Source of the DNA: Hyphomicrobiaceae bacterium UBA7697
GTDB lineage: Bacteria; Pseudomonadota; Alphaproteobacteria; Rhizobiales; Methyloligellaceae
Direction of reading: 5' to 3'
NCBI GenBank assembly: GCA_002482645.1
Contig: DLGJ01000005.1
Location: forward strand, 737,437-801,436
Length of the DNA: 64,000 bases
Shown one piece after another: positions 34,822-43,855 of the stretch. Made by a program: the position numbers and the translations under genes. How positions within the stretch are numbered: the first letter of the stretch is position 1; the number at the start of each line of letters is the position of its first letter. The notes below the pieces were generated by a model. That model ran no database searches. It saw nothing but the letters and a program-made list of their open reading frames with translations, and was not told where the DNA came from.

Positions 34822-36750
34822 ATGAGCGCCGAAACCGCTACGCCACTGCTGGACAAGGTTCAGACGCCGGACGACATGCGCCGGCTCTCCGACGACGAGT
34901 TGAAGCGCCTCGCGGACGAGCTTCGTCAGGAGACCATCAGCGCCGTTTCGGTCACGGGCGGACATTTGGGGGCGGGGCTTGGCGTGGTCGAACTCACCGT
35001 GGCGCTCCATCACGTCTTCGATACGCCGAACGACCGTCTCATTTGGGACGTGGGCCATCAGTGCTATCCGCACAAGATTCTGACCGGCCGCCGCGACCGC
35101 ATCCGGACCTTGCGCCAGCCGGGCGGGCTGTCCGGCTTCTGCAAGCGCGCCGAAAGCGAATACGACCCGTTCGGCGCGGGCCATTCCTCCACCTCGATTT
35201 CCGCCGGCCTCGGCATGGCCGTCGCGCGCGACCTGTCGGGCGGCGCCAACAACGTCGTTGCGGTGATCGGCGATGGCGCCATGAGCGCCGGCATGGCCTA
35301 TGAGGCCATGAACAACGCAGGCGCCATGGACTCGCGGCTGATCGTGGTGCTCAACGACAACGATATGTCGATCGCGCCGCCTGTCGGCGCCATGAGCGCC
35401 CATCTGGCGCGCTTGATCTCGGGCGGGACCTATCGGCGCTTCCGCCGCTGGATGAAGCAAGCCGCGCGCAATGTCCTCCCGCATGGCTGGCAGCGCCACG
35501 CAGCGCGGGTCGAGGAATTCACCCGCAGCTTCATGACCGGCGGCACGCTCTTCGAGGAACTCGGCTTCTACTATGTGGGGCCCATCGACGGGCACAATCT
35601 CGACCATCTGCTGCCGGTCCTGCGCAATGTGAAGAAGATGCAGAACGGCCCGATCCTGGTTCACGTGGTCACGCAGAAGGGCAAGGGTTACGGCCCGGCC
35701 GAAGAATCGGCCGACAAGTATCACGGCGTCAGCCGGTTCAATGTCGTCACCGGCACCCAGGAGAAAGCCGCGCCGGGCGGTCCGCCGAGCTACACGAAAG
35801 TGTTCGCCAACGCGCTGATCGAGGAAGCGCGCGCGGACGACAAGATCGTCGCCATCACGGCGGCCATGCCGTCCGGCACTGGGCTCGACAAATTCGGCGA
35901 GGTCTTTCCCGATCGTTGCTTCGACGTCGGTATCGCCGAGCAGCATGCGGTGACCTTCGCCGCCGGACTGGCGGCCGAAGGCTACAAGCCGTTCGCCGCC
36001 ATCTATTCGACGTTTCTTCAACGCGCCTACGACCAGGTGGCGCACGACGTCGCGGTGCAGAAACTGCCCGTGCGCTTCGCTATCGACCGCGCCGGCCTTG
36101 TCGGGGCCGACGGTCCCACCCATGCGGGATCGTTCGACACGGCGTTTCTAACCTGCCTGCCGAACCTGATCGTCATGGCGGCCGCCGACGAAGCCGAACT
36201 CGTGCATATGACGGCGACGGCTGCGGCGGTCGACGATCGTCCCACGGCCTTCCGCTATCCCCGGGGCGATGGCTCCGGCGTGCCGCTGCCCAAGCGGGGC
36301 ACGCCGCTTGAAATCGGTAAGGGCCGCATCGTACGCGAAGGCTCCGCCGTGGCGCTCCTGTCCTTCGGCGCACGGCTTGGCGAATGCCTCGCCGCGGCGG
36401 ACGAACTTTCCGGGTTCGGACTGCCGACGACGGTCGCCGACGCGCGCTTCGCAAAGCCGCTCGATGTCTCGTTGATCCGCGACCTCGCCAAGAACCACGA
36501 GGTGCTCATCACCGTCGAGGAGGGGGCCGCGGGCGGATTCGGTGCCCATGTGCTTCATCAGCTTTCCGCCGACGGTCTGTTGGACGGATCGCTCAAAGTA
36601 CGGACGCTGGTCCTGCCCGACCGCTTCATCGACCAAGGCAAGCCAGCCGCCATGTATGCGAGCGCGGGGCTCGATGCGGACGGGATCGTGAAAGCCGTCT
36701 TCACCGCGCTCGGCAAGAACGAAAAGGCGGACGCGGCCCAGCGCGCTTAG
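34822..36750 (+). CDS. dxs: 1-deoxy-D-xylulose-5-phosphate synthase
   Basis: 642 residues; joins pyruvate and glyceraldehyde-3-phosphate in the first step of the MEP isoprenoid pathway. Landmarks: TGGHLGAGLGVVELTVALH, DVGHQCYPHKILTGRRD, the thiamine-diphosphate motif VIGDGAMSAGMAYEAMNNAG, GPIDGHNLDHLLPVL, and the transketolase part FDVGIAEQHAVTFAAGLA with the catalytic Glu, plus YSTFLQRAYDQVAHDVA. Length is normal. AGGAAA precedes ATG 34822. Confidence 0.97.
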   Translation: MSAETATPLLDKVQTPDDMRRLSDDELKRLADELRQETISAVSVTGGHLGAGLGVVELTVALHHVFDTPNDRLIWDVGHQCYPHKILTGRRDRIRTLRQPGGLSGFCKRAESEYDPFGAGHSSTSISAGLGMAVARDLSGGANNVVAVIGDGAMSAGMAYEAMNNAGAMDSRLIVVLNDNDMSIAPPVGAMSAHLARLISGGTYRRFRRWMKQAARNVLPHGWQRHAARVEEFTRSFMTGGTLFEELGFYYVGPIDGHNLDHLLPVLRNVKKMQNGPILVHVVTQKGKGYGPAEESADKYHGVSRFNVVTGTQEKAAPGGPPSYTKVFANALIEEARADDKIVAITAAMPSGTGLDKFGEVFPDRCFDVGIAEQHAVTFAAGLAAEGYKPFAAIYSTFLQRAYDQVAHDVAVQKLPVRFAIDRAGLVGADGPTHAGSFDTAFLTCLPNLIVMAAADEAELVHMTATAAAVDDRPTAFRYPRGDGSGVPLPKRGTPLEIGKGRIVREGSAVALLSFGARLGECLAAADELSGFGLPTTVADARFAKPLDVSLIRDLAKNHEVLITVEEGAAGGFGAHVLHQLSADGLLDGSLKVRTLVLPDRFIDQGKPAAMYASAGLDADGIVKAVFTALGKNEKADAAQRA

Positions 36751-36767
36751 TCGAGCGTGCAATCCTT

Positions 36768-37256
36768 TTACTCAAGGGTGCAGTCCTTGGAGAATTCGGC
36801 GACCGCTTCGGCGCGGCCATTCGCCGAGAGATCGACGGCGTTCGCGCCCGATGTCATCGTCACCGTGCCCTTCTCTTTCAGGATCTTGAGGATGGGAGTA
36901 ACGGCGATGTCGCCGGCCTCCGCATAGATAATGCCGGTGCCGTCCTCGGCCGCCGTCTCGCCGGCCACGGGCGCCGTTTGGCCGCCCACGCTGAAGTCGA
37001 TCGTGATTGCGTCTCCAGGCTGGTTCTCCGGAAAGTCCATATAGACCGACAGAACGGCAATCCCGACGCCGTTCAAACAGGACAGCAGGAACACAGGCTT
37101 TTCCCGCTCGTCGGGCGGCCCATAGCGTAACGTCACGAAGCCACCGCTCGTTTTCGTTCGCCAAAAGTCCGCCGCATGCGCGGGGCGGCTTGGAAGCGCG
37201 GCGCCGATCATAAGAACGGCGAGAAACAGACCAATTGGCAGGCGTCGCTCGATCAT
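36768..37256 (-). CDS. Secreted hypothetical protein
   Basis: 162 residues; signal peptide MIERRLPIGLFLAVLMIGAAL...PAHAAD. The mature part looks beta-rich (DFWRTKTSGGFVTLRYGPPD, TITIDFSVGG-like strands) with two Cys (LLSCLNG and KDCTLE) that could pair. ATG 37256 is preferred over ATG 37286. It converges with dxs (17 bp). No family recognised. Confidence 0.75.
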   Translation of the reverse strand: MIERRLPIGLFLAVLMIGAALPSRPAHAADFWRTKTSGGFVTLRYGPPDEREKPVFLLSCLNGVGIAVLSVYMDFPENQPGDAITIDFSVGGQTAPVAGETAAEDGTGIIYAEAGDIAVTPILKILKEKGTVTMTSGANAVDLSANGRAEAVAEFSKDCTLE

Positions 37257-37383
37257 GGAACGCTCCGGCGCGAATTTAGGCTGCACCTGCTTAGTTCAGT
37301 CGCACGCGCTTGGCAAACCTGGCAGGCGGCCGGAAGGGGCCGCACCGGCGAGGCACGGCCAGGTCGCTCCGCCCGTTGGAGCG

Positions 37384-37809
37384 TCATCGAGCCAGAAGGC
37401 TCGCGGATGCATCGAGCGCGGGCTCCGGCTCGCCGGTCAGGAAGCCCGCGAACCCCGGATCGAATTCGTGATAGTTGCAGGTGATCTCTTCGCCCCGGGC
37501 AATGTCCGCCAGGGCATAGCCGCGGTCGAAAATGCGAAAGTCCGTGTTGGGCGTGAGGCTGTGGTTCATGTACTTGCCGTTGTCCACGTCGATCACGCGA
37601 TAGCCGGGCAGTTCGAGATGCGGGAAGCTGTAGCGCTTCAGGTACATTTGCATGTGAGGGGGCAGCGTCGGGAGTTCGATGTCCGGAACGAGGATGTCGA
37701 ACTTGGCGTCGAGCCGCCAGATCAACGATCCCGCCGGTATGAAATCGTCCGCGAAGACGCCAAGCCCCTCGATCCCGCTCGGCGCGACATAGGTGCTAAT
37801 GAGCAGCAT
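37384..37809 (-). CDS. SET-domain protein 1
   Basis: 141 residues. SET landmarks: GIEGLGVFADDFIPAGSLIW at the start (SAM-binding strand), KYMNHSLTPNTDF (Asn-His-Ser knot, residues 82-84) and GEEITCNYHEFD with the catalytic Tyr113. There is no post-SET Cys cluster. SET proteins are lysine methyltransferases; in bacteria their targets are mostly unknown. It starts 6 bp downstream of the second SET gene, so the two form an operon. Confidence 0.85.
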   Translation of the reverse strand: MLLISTYVAPSGIEGLGVFADDFIPAGSLIWRLDAKFDILVPDIELPTLPPHMQMYLKRYSFPHLELPGYRVIDVDNGKYMNHSLTPNTDFRIFDRGYALADIARGEEITCNYHEFDPGFAGFLTGEPEPALDASASLLAR

Positions 37810-37815
37810 TCGTTC

Positions 37816-38391
37816 TTACCCTCGAATAATAACCTTGGTTTGAACGGCGGCATGCGGCGGGCTCGTGCGTTTCAACGCGTCGATGCGCCGCTGAAGGTAA
37901 GGGGAGAAATGACCGGCATAGCGCTCCCACAGCGCGGGCATGCGCCAATCGTCGCCCGAGACCTTGCCCCGGCAGAGCACCGAACCGCAGGCGCAGTCGA
38001 ACTCGTCGTAGGGCGACCCATCGCACATGGCGTAGTCGATGGTCACTTCCTCGCCTGGCAGGATGCGCCGCATGGCCACGATGGCGATTTGGCCGTCGAG
38101 CCCCGCATTCGGTTCGCACGAGTGATTGATGTAGTCCGGCGGCTCGTCGGGCGCGACCGAGGCGAGATAGAGCGCTTCCTCGATCTGGACCGTGTGATGG
38201 CGGATCTCGTCGGGCAGATCCTCGATCGCGTCCGCGCCGACGATGCGGCCGCTCCACACGCCGATGAGTTCGCCCGGTTCGAGCACGGACCTGGCATAGA
38301 CGGCATAGCCGCCTGCCACGTCTCGATTTCGAACTTCGCATTTGTCAGTAAGGTAGGCCGAGTTTTCCCGGCAGACGGCATCTTCGCTCAA
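37816..38391 (-). CDS. SET-domain protein 2 with post-SET Cys cluster
   Basis: 191 residues. KCEVRNRDVAGGYAVYARSVLEPGE is the first SET strand pair, YINHSCEPNAGLD the knot (residues 88-99) and GEEVTIDYAMCDGS the catalytic Tyr120. A C-terminal post-SET-like zinc motif follows: Cys123, then CACGSVLC (133-140). A likely lysine methyltransferase that modifies a protein, possibly with the adjacent SET1 or regulating it. First gene of the two-gene unit; divergent from tlyA (68-bp gap). Confidence 0.88.
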   Translation of the reverse strand: MSEDAVCRENSAYLTDKCEVRNRDVAGGYAVYARSVLEPGELIGVWSGRIVGADAIEDLPDEIRHHTVQIEEALYLASVAPDEPPDYINHSCEPNAGLDGQIAIVAMRRILPGEEVTIDYAMCDGSPYDEFDCACGSVLCRGKVSGDDWRMPALWERYAGHFSPYLQRRIDALKRTSPPHAAVQTKVIIRG

Positions 38392-38459
38392 TAAGGTCGG
38401 GCCTCACGAAACACCTGCGCGAGGACTCTCGTCGCAAGCCGAGCATATGAGAACGCAAT

Positions 38460-39206
38460 TTGGCCAGCTACAGAAAAAAGCGCATCGACCAACGATTGGT
38501 GGAGGAGGGGCTGGCGCCCTCGCGTGCGCAAGCCGCGGACCTCGTGCGCCGGGGCCGCGTCCTGGTGGCGGGAGAGCCGGTCCTGAAGCCCGGCGCCACC
38601 ATTGCCGACGATATCGTGCTCGCGCTGGCACCGGGCACGGACGCTCACGTCTCGCGCGGCGCGCTCAAGCTTGCTGCCGCGTTGGACGCCTTCGAGTTTT
38701 CGGTTGAGGACCGGGTAGCCTTGGATGTCGGCGCGTCCACCGGCGGCTTCACGGAAATCCTGCTGGCGCGCGGCGCGGCCAAGGTCTTCGCGGTCGATGT
38801 TGGCCGGGACCAGCTTCACGCGAGTCTCCGCGCCGATCCGCGCGTCGTGTCCCTGGAGGGAACCGATGCACGAACGATAGACGAAAGCCTAGTGCCGGAG
38901 ACGGTCGCGGCCATCGTGGCCGATGTCAGCTTCATCAGCCTCACCCAAGCGTTGCCCGCGGCGCTGTCGCGTGCGGCGCCGGGCGCGTGGCTCGCCGCTC
39001 TGGTGAAGCCGCAATTCGAGGCCGGCCGCGAGGCGGTGGGGAAGGGCGGTCTGGTGCGCGACGAGGCGGATCGCCGTCGCGCCGTCGCGCGCGTCCGCGA
39101 TTTCCTGGAGTGGGAAGGCTGGCGCGTGCTGGGCGTGATCGAGTCCCCGATCGCGGGCGGGAGCGGCAATATCGAATATTTGATCGGGGCGCGGCATGAT
39201 CGTTGA
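38460..39206 (+). CDS. TlyA-family rRNA methyltransferase
   Basis: 248 residues. An N-terminal S4 RNA-binding domain (KKRIDQRLVEEGLAPSRAQAADLVRRGRVLV) and a FtsJ/RrmJ-like methyltransferase domain: VALDVGASTGGFTEILLARGA (SAM motif) and AIVADVSFISLTQALPA. TlyA 2'-O-methylates cytidines in 16S and 23S rRNA. The start is a TTG at 38460; no ATG or GTG is in frame at the expected distance. Overlaps the following methyltransferase gene by 11 bp. Confidence 0.9.
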   Translation: MASYRKKRIDQRLVEEGLAPSRAQAADLVRRGRVLVAGEPVLKPGATIADDIVLALAPGTDAHVSRGALKLAAALDAFEFSVEDRVALDVGASTGGFTEILLARGAAKVFAVDVGRDQLHASLRADPRVVSLEGTDARTIDESLVPETVAAIVADVSFISLTQALPAALSRAAPGAWLAALVKPQFEAGREAVGKGGLVRDEADRRRAVARVRDFLEWEGWRVLGVIESPIAGGSGNIEYLIGARHDR

Positions 39207-40422
39207 ACTGACCATCGGCCGTCTCGGGGCCCAAGGTGATGGGATCGCCGAGACCCCGGACGGGCCGGTGTTCGTGCCGTTCACGCTGCCGGGCGAGCAG
39301 GTCCGGGCCGATCTAGCCGAGGACGGAAAGCACGCGGAAGCGATTGAGGTTCTGGACGCCAGTCCCGCGCGCGCCGAACCGGTTTGTCCGCATTTCGGCG
39401 CATGCGGCGGCTGCTCCCTGCAACATTTCGAGATGGACTCCTATCTTGCCTGGAAGCGGGACCTCGTGGTGCGGGCGCTCCGGTCGAGAGGGCTGGCTGT
39501 TCCGGTCGAGCCTTGCCGTGCCGTTCCGCCCGGGAGCCGGAGACGCGCAACCTTCGCCCTGGAACGGCAAGCAACGGACATCGTGCTCGGCTATCGCCGC
39601 GCCCGGTCCCACGACACGATCGGCATCGAGGTCTGCCCGATCCTGTCGCCCAAGATCGTCGCGGCGTTGCCTGCCTTGAAAGAGATGCTGGAGCCGCTGC
39701 TCGGCGGCAAGAACGAGGCCCGTGTCGCCATCACCGAGACAGAGACTGGACTCGATGTGGTGGTGGAGGGCGTGCACCCGCCCGGGACGGCGCTGGCGAA
39801 ACTCGCGGGCGAAGCGGCCGCGTGCGGGCTGGCGCGCATCACTGCTGGCGATGAGACCGTGATGCTCGCACCGCCCATGCTGCATCTCGGCAAGGCGGAG
39901 GTCCGCGTTCCGCCGGGCGCGTTCCTCCAAGCCTCGCCCGCCGCCGAGAACGAGATGACAGCGCTGGTGCGCGAGGGCGTGGGCAAGGCGAAGCGCGTCG
40001 CGGATCTGTTCGCAGGGCTCGGCACGTTCACCTTCGCGCTGGCAGAACGCGCCGCCGTCGATGCCTATGAGGAAAGCCCCGCGGCCCTGACGGCTCTCGC
40101 CGATGCCGCGCGGCATACGCCCAAGCTGAAGCCGGTCCGCACGCACCGGCGCGACCTCTTTCGCGATCCGCTCGGGTGGCAAGAGCTCAAGCCTTACGAC
40201 GCCGTGGTCTTCGATCCGCCCCGCGCGGGTGCCGCCGCGCAAGCGGAGCTACTGGCCAAGTCGAAGGTGAGGCGGCTCGTGGCGGTGTCGTGCAACCCCG
40301 GGACCTTGGCGCGCGACCTTCGCATCCTCGCCGGTGGCGGTTACGAGATCGCGCGCGTCGTCCCCGTGGATCAGTTCCTGTTCTCTAGTCATGTGGAAGT
40401 GGTCGCGCATTTGACGCGCTGA
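39196..40422 (+). CDS. RumA/TrmA-type RNA (uracil-5-)-methyltransferase
   Basis: 408 residues. N-terminal TRAM-like beta-barrel (MIVELTIGRLGAQGDGIAETPDG), a 4Fe-4S cluster signature CPHFGACGGCSLQH, a SAM-binding motif VADLFAGLGTFTF, and the catalytic VAVSCNPGTLARD (Cys nucleophile) near the end. The likely product is an m5U methyltransferase of rRNA or tRNA. ATG 39196 overlaps the tlyA end, so both rRNA-modifying genes are on one transcript. Confidence 0.9.
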   Translation: MIVELTIGRLGAQGDGIAETPDGPVFVPFTLPGEQVRADLAEDGKHAEAIEVLDASPARAEPVCPHFGACGGCSLQHFEMDSYLAWKRDLVVRALRSRGLAVPVEPCRAVPPGSRRRATFALERQATDIVLGYRRARSHDTIGIEVCPILSPKIVAALPALKEMLEPLLGGKNEARVAITETETGLDVVVEGVHPPGTALAKLAGEAAACGLARITAGDETVMLAPPMLHLGKAEVRVPPGAFLQASPAAENEMTALVREGVGKAKRVADLFAGLGTFTFALAERAAVDAYEESPAALTALADAARHTPKLKPVRTHRRDLFRDPLGWQELKPYDAVVFDPPRAGAAAQAELLAKSKVRRLVAVSCNPGTLARDLRILAGGGYEIARVVPVDQFLFSSHVEVVAHLTR

Positions 40423-40434
40423 CCCTGTAGGCGC

Positions 40435-41136
40435 TTAGCGCGTCAGCAGCGACTCCACGAAGGCGGGCACGATCTCGGTCGCGGGGCCGTAATGCTTTTC
40501 GGCAAAGAGGCTCGCCCCTTCCGACGGATCGAGATTGAGCTCCACCGTGTGGGCGCCGGCGCTGTGCGCCTCGGCGACGAAGCCGGCCGCCGGATAGACC
40601 GTGCCGCTGGTCCCGACGGAGACGAACAAATCGCACTTGGCGAGCGCCGCATAGATACGCTCCATCTCGCGCGGCATCTCGCCGAACCACACGACATCCG
40701 GGCGCATATAGCCGGACTCGCCGCAGGACGGGCAGTCCGTCGCGAGCGAAAGGTCTTCGGTCCAGGGGCGGCTCGCCCGGCAATGGGCGCAAAGCGCGCT
40801 CGCCAATTCGCCATGCATATGGATCGGCGCCTTACTTCCGGCCGCCTCATGCAGCGGGTCGATGTTCTGGGTCACGACCAGGACTTCGCCGCTGTGCTCG
40901 CGCTCGAGCTTGGCGAGGGCGAAATGGGCGGAGTTGGGGCAGGCCTCGCGCAGCCAGCGGCGGCGCATATTGTAGAAGTCGTGCACCTTCAAGGGATTGC
41001 GGGCGAAGCCTTCGGGTGTTGCGAGCTGTTCGAGATCGTATTCGTCCCAGAGCCCGCCCGTGCCGCGAAACGTGCCGAGCCCGCTCTCCGCCGAAAGGCC
41101 TGCGCCCGTCAGGATGACGATTCGTTCGGCAGCCAT
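40435..41136 (-). CDS. NAD-dependent deacylase (sirtuin, CobB-like)
   Basis: 233 residues. Sirtuin blocks: TGAGLSAESGLGTFRG (NAD binding), QNIDPLHEAAGS, catalytic His in IHMHGEL (His108), zinc ligands CAHC (116, 119) and CPSC (135, 138). Tyr55 and Arg58 in FYNMR match the Tyr-x-x-Arg pair that favours succinyl/malonyl substrates in class III sirtuins (SIRT5, CobB). ATG 41136 overlaps aroC's 3' end by 28 bp, so it is coupled to aroC. Confidence 0.92.
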   Translation of the reverse strand: MAAERIVILTGAGLSAESGLGTFRGTGGLWDEYDLEQLATPEGFARNPLKVHDFYNMRRRWLREACPNSAHFALAKLEREHSGEVLVVTQNIDPLHEAAGSKAPIHMHGELASALCAHCRASRPWTEDLSLATDCPSCGESGYMRPDVVWFGEMPREMERIYAALAKCDLFVSVGTSGTVYPAAGFVAEAHSAGAHTVELNLDPSEGASLFAEKHYGPATEIVPAFVESLLTR

Positions 41137-42266
41137 TCCAGATTCGAGTCGATGTCTTGCGCGGGGTCTTGCGCGTCGTCTTGGCCGGTCTGGCCGCGAT
41201 GACGCAGATAGTGGTCGGCCAGGACGATGGCGACCATGGCCTCGCCGATGGGCACGGCGCGGATGCCGACGCACGGATCGTGCCGTCCCTTGGTGACGAC
41301 CTCCGTGTCGTTGCCGTTCGTGTCGATCGTGTTCCTCGGATTGAGGATCGACGAGGTCGGCTTCACCGCGAAGCGCGCGACCACGGGCTGGCCCGTGGAG
41401 ATACCGCCGAGGATGCCGCCGGCGTGGTTGGACAGGAAGGTCGGCCAGCCGGGCGGACCGTTCCGCATCTCGTCGGCGTTCTCTTCGCCGGACAGGGCGG
41501 CGGCCGCGAATCCCGATCCGATCTCGACACCTTTCACGGCGTTGATGCTCATGAGCCCGGAACAGATGTCTTGGTCGAGCTTTGCATATAGCGGGGCGCC
41601 GAGGCCGACCGGCACGCCGTCCGCCACGATCTCGATCACGGCGCCGGTCGACGAGCCGGCTTTCCGGACCTCGTCGAGATACCTCGCCCAGGTCTCGGCA
41701 GCCACAGGATCGGGACAGAAGAACGGGTTCTCGTCGACCGCGTCCCAATTCCAGTTGGCGCGGTCTATACCGTGCGGACCGACCTGCACCAGCGCGCCGC
41801 GCACACGCAGGCCCGGGACGACCTTGCGTGCCACCGCTCCGGCCGCGACCCGCGTCGCGGTCTCGCGCGCCGAGGCCCGGCCCGAGCCGCGCCAATCGCG
41901 CACGCCGTATTTCTCCAAATACGTGTAGTCCGCATGGCCGGGGCGGAACTTGTCCTTGATGTCTCCATAGTCCTTGGAGCGCGCGTCGACGTTCTTGATC
42001 TGAAGCGCGATGGGCGTGCCCGTCGTGACCTGCTCGCCGTCTTCGGTTTCGAACACGCCGGACAGGATCTCGACCGTGTCGGGCTCCTTGCGCTGGGTCG
42101 TATACTTCGACTGGCCCGGCCGGCGCTTGTCCAAATAGCCCTGGATATCCGCCTCGGTGAGCGGAATGCCGGGCGGGCAGCCGTCGACCACACAGCCGAT
42201 GGCGGGCCCGTGGCTCTCGCCCCAGGTCGTGATGCGGAAGAGATGGCCGAAGCTGTTATGCGACAT
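41109..42266 (-). CDS. aroC: Chorismate synthase
   Basis: 385 residues; the FMN-dependent last step of the shikimate pathway. Conserved blocks: MSHNSFGHLFRITTWGESHG, RPGQSKYTTQRKEPD, DWRGSGRASARETATRVAAGA, SNHAGGILGGISTGQPVVARFAVKP. The C terminus extends into the sirtuin gene by 28 bp. Normal length for the bifunctional-independent bacterial type. Upstream of the sirtuin, probably co-transcribed. Confidence 0.97.
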   Translation of the reverse strand: MSHNSFGHLFRITTWGESHGPAIGCVVDGCPPGIPLTEADIQGYLDKRRPGQSKYTTQRKEPDTVEILSGVFETEDGEQVTTGTPIALQIKNVDARSKDYGDIKDKFRPGHADYTYLEKYGVRDWRGSGRASARETATRVAAGAVARKVVPGLRVRGALVQVGPHGIDRANWNWDAVDENPFFCPDPVAAETWARYLDEVRKAGSSTGAVIEIVADGVPVGLGAPLYAKLDQDICSGLMSINAVKGVEIGSGFAAAALSGEENADEMRNGPPGWPTFLSNHAGGILGGISTGQPVVARFAVKPTSSILNPRNTIDTNGNDTEVVTKGRHDPCVGIRAVPIGEAMVAIVLADHYLRHRGQTGQDDAQDPAQDIDSNLEWLPNESSS

Positions 42267-42455
42267 GATCCTTCTCTAGCCGCTTCTCGCTCAAGCGTCT
42301 ATCCGGCCATGAAATCGTCCCATCGGGGCCACCTCAATAGCCCGCTTTCGTCTTATTTTTCCTTAGCTTGCGCGCATGCGCGAGTTTCGCGCCGGCCGGC
42401 TTGAACCTTCGCCCGCCATACCCTTCCCAAGACATAACCGAAAAAGGAGTCGCCG

Positions 42456-42890
42456 ATGCGTGCGGTGCATGCATGTCTGCTGACATTGACTGTTGTCTTT
42501 CTATCGAGCGCGTTGCCGCTCACCCCTGCCGCGGCTTTTCCGGGGCCATTCGCCAAGGCGGCGTCGAGCACGAAAGCCACCAAGACCCTCGTCAAACCGG
42601 ACAGCGCGGGGCGTCACAGTGCCGGCCCCAGGCCTTCGCGCTGGTGCGGCTGGTATATGCGCACCCAACTCGGCGGCGGCCCGGAATACAATCTGGCGCG
42701 GAACTGGGCCAAGCGCGGCCGCCCCTTGAACGGTCCGCGCGTCGGTGCCGTGGTCGTCTGGTCGCATCATGTCGGCCTGATTACGGGCAAGACCAAGGAC
42801 GGTCATTGGATCGTGCGCTCCGGCAATGACGGCGGCCGCGTGCGCGAACGTCCGCGTTCCGTGGCGGGCGCCGTGTTCCGCAAGGTCTAG
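42456..42890 (+). CDS. Secreted cysteine-peptidase-like protein (NlpC/P60- or CHAP-like)
   Basis: 144 residues. Signal peptide (LTVVFLSSALPLTPAAAF). The domain SRWCGWYMRTQLGGGPEYNLARNWAKRG begins with a Cys, and VWSHHVGLITG and WIVRSGNDGGRVRERPR carry a His and a polar residue in the order seen in papain-like NlpC/P60 and CHAP amidases. It may cleave wall peptides. Conserved alphaproteobacterial homologues are expected; the Cys-His assignment is by pattern only. Stands alone. Confidence 0.7.
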   Translation: MRAVHACLLTLTVVFLSSALPLTPAAAFPGPFAKAASSTKATKTLVKPDSAGRHSAGPRPSRWCGWYMRTQLGGGPEYNLARNWAKRGRPLNGPRVGAVVVWSHHVGLITGKTKDGHWIVRSGNDGGRVRERPRSVAGAVFRKV

Positions 42891-42929
42891 ACGAACGTTC
42901 GAGACGAAAGGCGCGGGATGCGTCCCGCC

Positions 42930-43748
42930 CTAGTCCTTCGCTACGGAGATGTCCGGCGCGTCCTCGTTCTTCATGCCGACCACGTGGTAGCCGGCATCGA
43001 TATGCAGGACCTCGCCGGTCACGCCCGAGGACAGATCCGACAAGAGGTAGAGACCTCCGCCGCCCACGTCGTCGATTGAGACCGTGCGCCGGAGCGGCGA
43101 GTTGTACTCGTTCCACTTCAGAATGTAGCGGAAGTCGGAAATGCCGGATGCGGCCAACGTCTTGATGGGACCGGCCGAGATGGCGTTGACGCGGATATTG
43201 TTCTTGCCGAGATCGGCGGCGAGATATTGCACGCTCGTCTCCAGCGCGGCCTTGGCGACGCCCATCACGTTGTAGTGGGGCATGACCTTCTCGGCGCCGT
43301 AATAGGTGAGCGTCAGCAGCGAGCCGCCGTCCTTCATCAGCGGTTCGGCGCGCTTGGCCATGGCGGTGAAGGAATAGCAGGAGATCAACATCGTCTTGGC
43401 GAAGTTGTCTTCCGTCGTGTCTACGTAGCGGCCGTCGAGCTGGTCCTTGTCGGAAAAGGCGACGGCGTGGACGAGGAAGTCGAGCCCGCCCCATTCTTTC
43501 TCGATGGCGGCGAAGACCGCGTCCATGGAAGCGCTATCGGTCACGTCGCATGGCAGGACGAGCTTCGCGCCGGCTTCGGCGGCGAGCGGCTCCACGCGTT
43601 TCTTCAACGCTTCGCCCTGATAGGTCAGAGCGACTTCCGCGCCCTGGCCGACAACGGCCTTGGTGATGCCCCAAGCGATCGAGCGATTGTTGGCGACACC
43701 GAAAACGATGCCGCGCTTTCCCGCCATGAGATTTCCAGCGCCCGCCAT
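42930..43748 (-). CDS. fabI: Enoyl-ACP reductase (NADH), FabI type
   Basis: 272 residues; completes each fatty-acid elongation cycle. The short-chain-dehydrogenase fold opens GKRGIVFGVANNRSIAWGITKAV; the catalytic pair is in YYGAEKVMPHYNVMGVAKAALE (Tyr-x6-Lys); the C-terminal GEVLHIDAGYHVVGM is typical. AGGAGG lies 4 bp before ATG 43748. MAGKRG at 43727 is an alternative start. The intergenic region upstream carries a long inverted repeat. Confidence 0.96.
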   Translation of the reverse strand: MAGAGNLMAGKRGIVFGVANNRSIAWGITKAVVGQGAEVALTYQGEALKKRVEPLAAEAGAKLVLPCDVTDSASMDAVFAAIEKEWGGLDFLVHAVAFSDKDQLDGRYVDTTEDNFAKTMLISCYSFTAMAKRAEPLMKDGGSLLTLTYYGAEKVMPHYNVMGVAKAALETSVQYLAADLGKNNIRVNAISAGPIKTLAASGISDFRYILKWNEYNSPLRRTVSIDDVGGGGLYLLSDLSSGVTGEVLHIDAGYHVVGMKNEDAPDISVAKD

Positions 43749-43783
43749 GAGCCCTCCTTCGGATGATCTGGGGGCTTCTTATA

Positions 43784-43840
43784 CACCGGGCTGGCTCCGC
43801 CGAAAGGGCTTTCGCCTCCTCCGAAAGAGCCAGCCCGGTG
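43784..43840. repeat. Long inverted repeat between a 62-aa gene and fabI
   Basis: CACCGGGCTGGCTC (43784-43797) and GAGCCAGCCCGGTG (43827-43840) are perfect 14-bp inverse complements. The 29-bp loop holds its own small palindrome (CGAAAG at 43801-43806 and CTTTCG at 43809-43814). No T-run follows on either strand, so a classic Rho-independent terminator is not supported. It could be a transcript-stabilising or attenuating hairpin, or a dispersed palindromic element. Confidence 0.85.
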
Positions 43841-43855
43841 CCTTGGGGGCGAGTC

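Noticed and set aside
43784..43840. Rho-independent terminator
   Set aside because: The stem is excellent but no T-run follows it on either strand.
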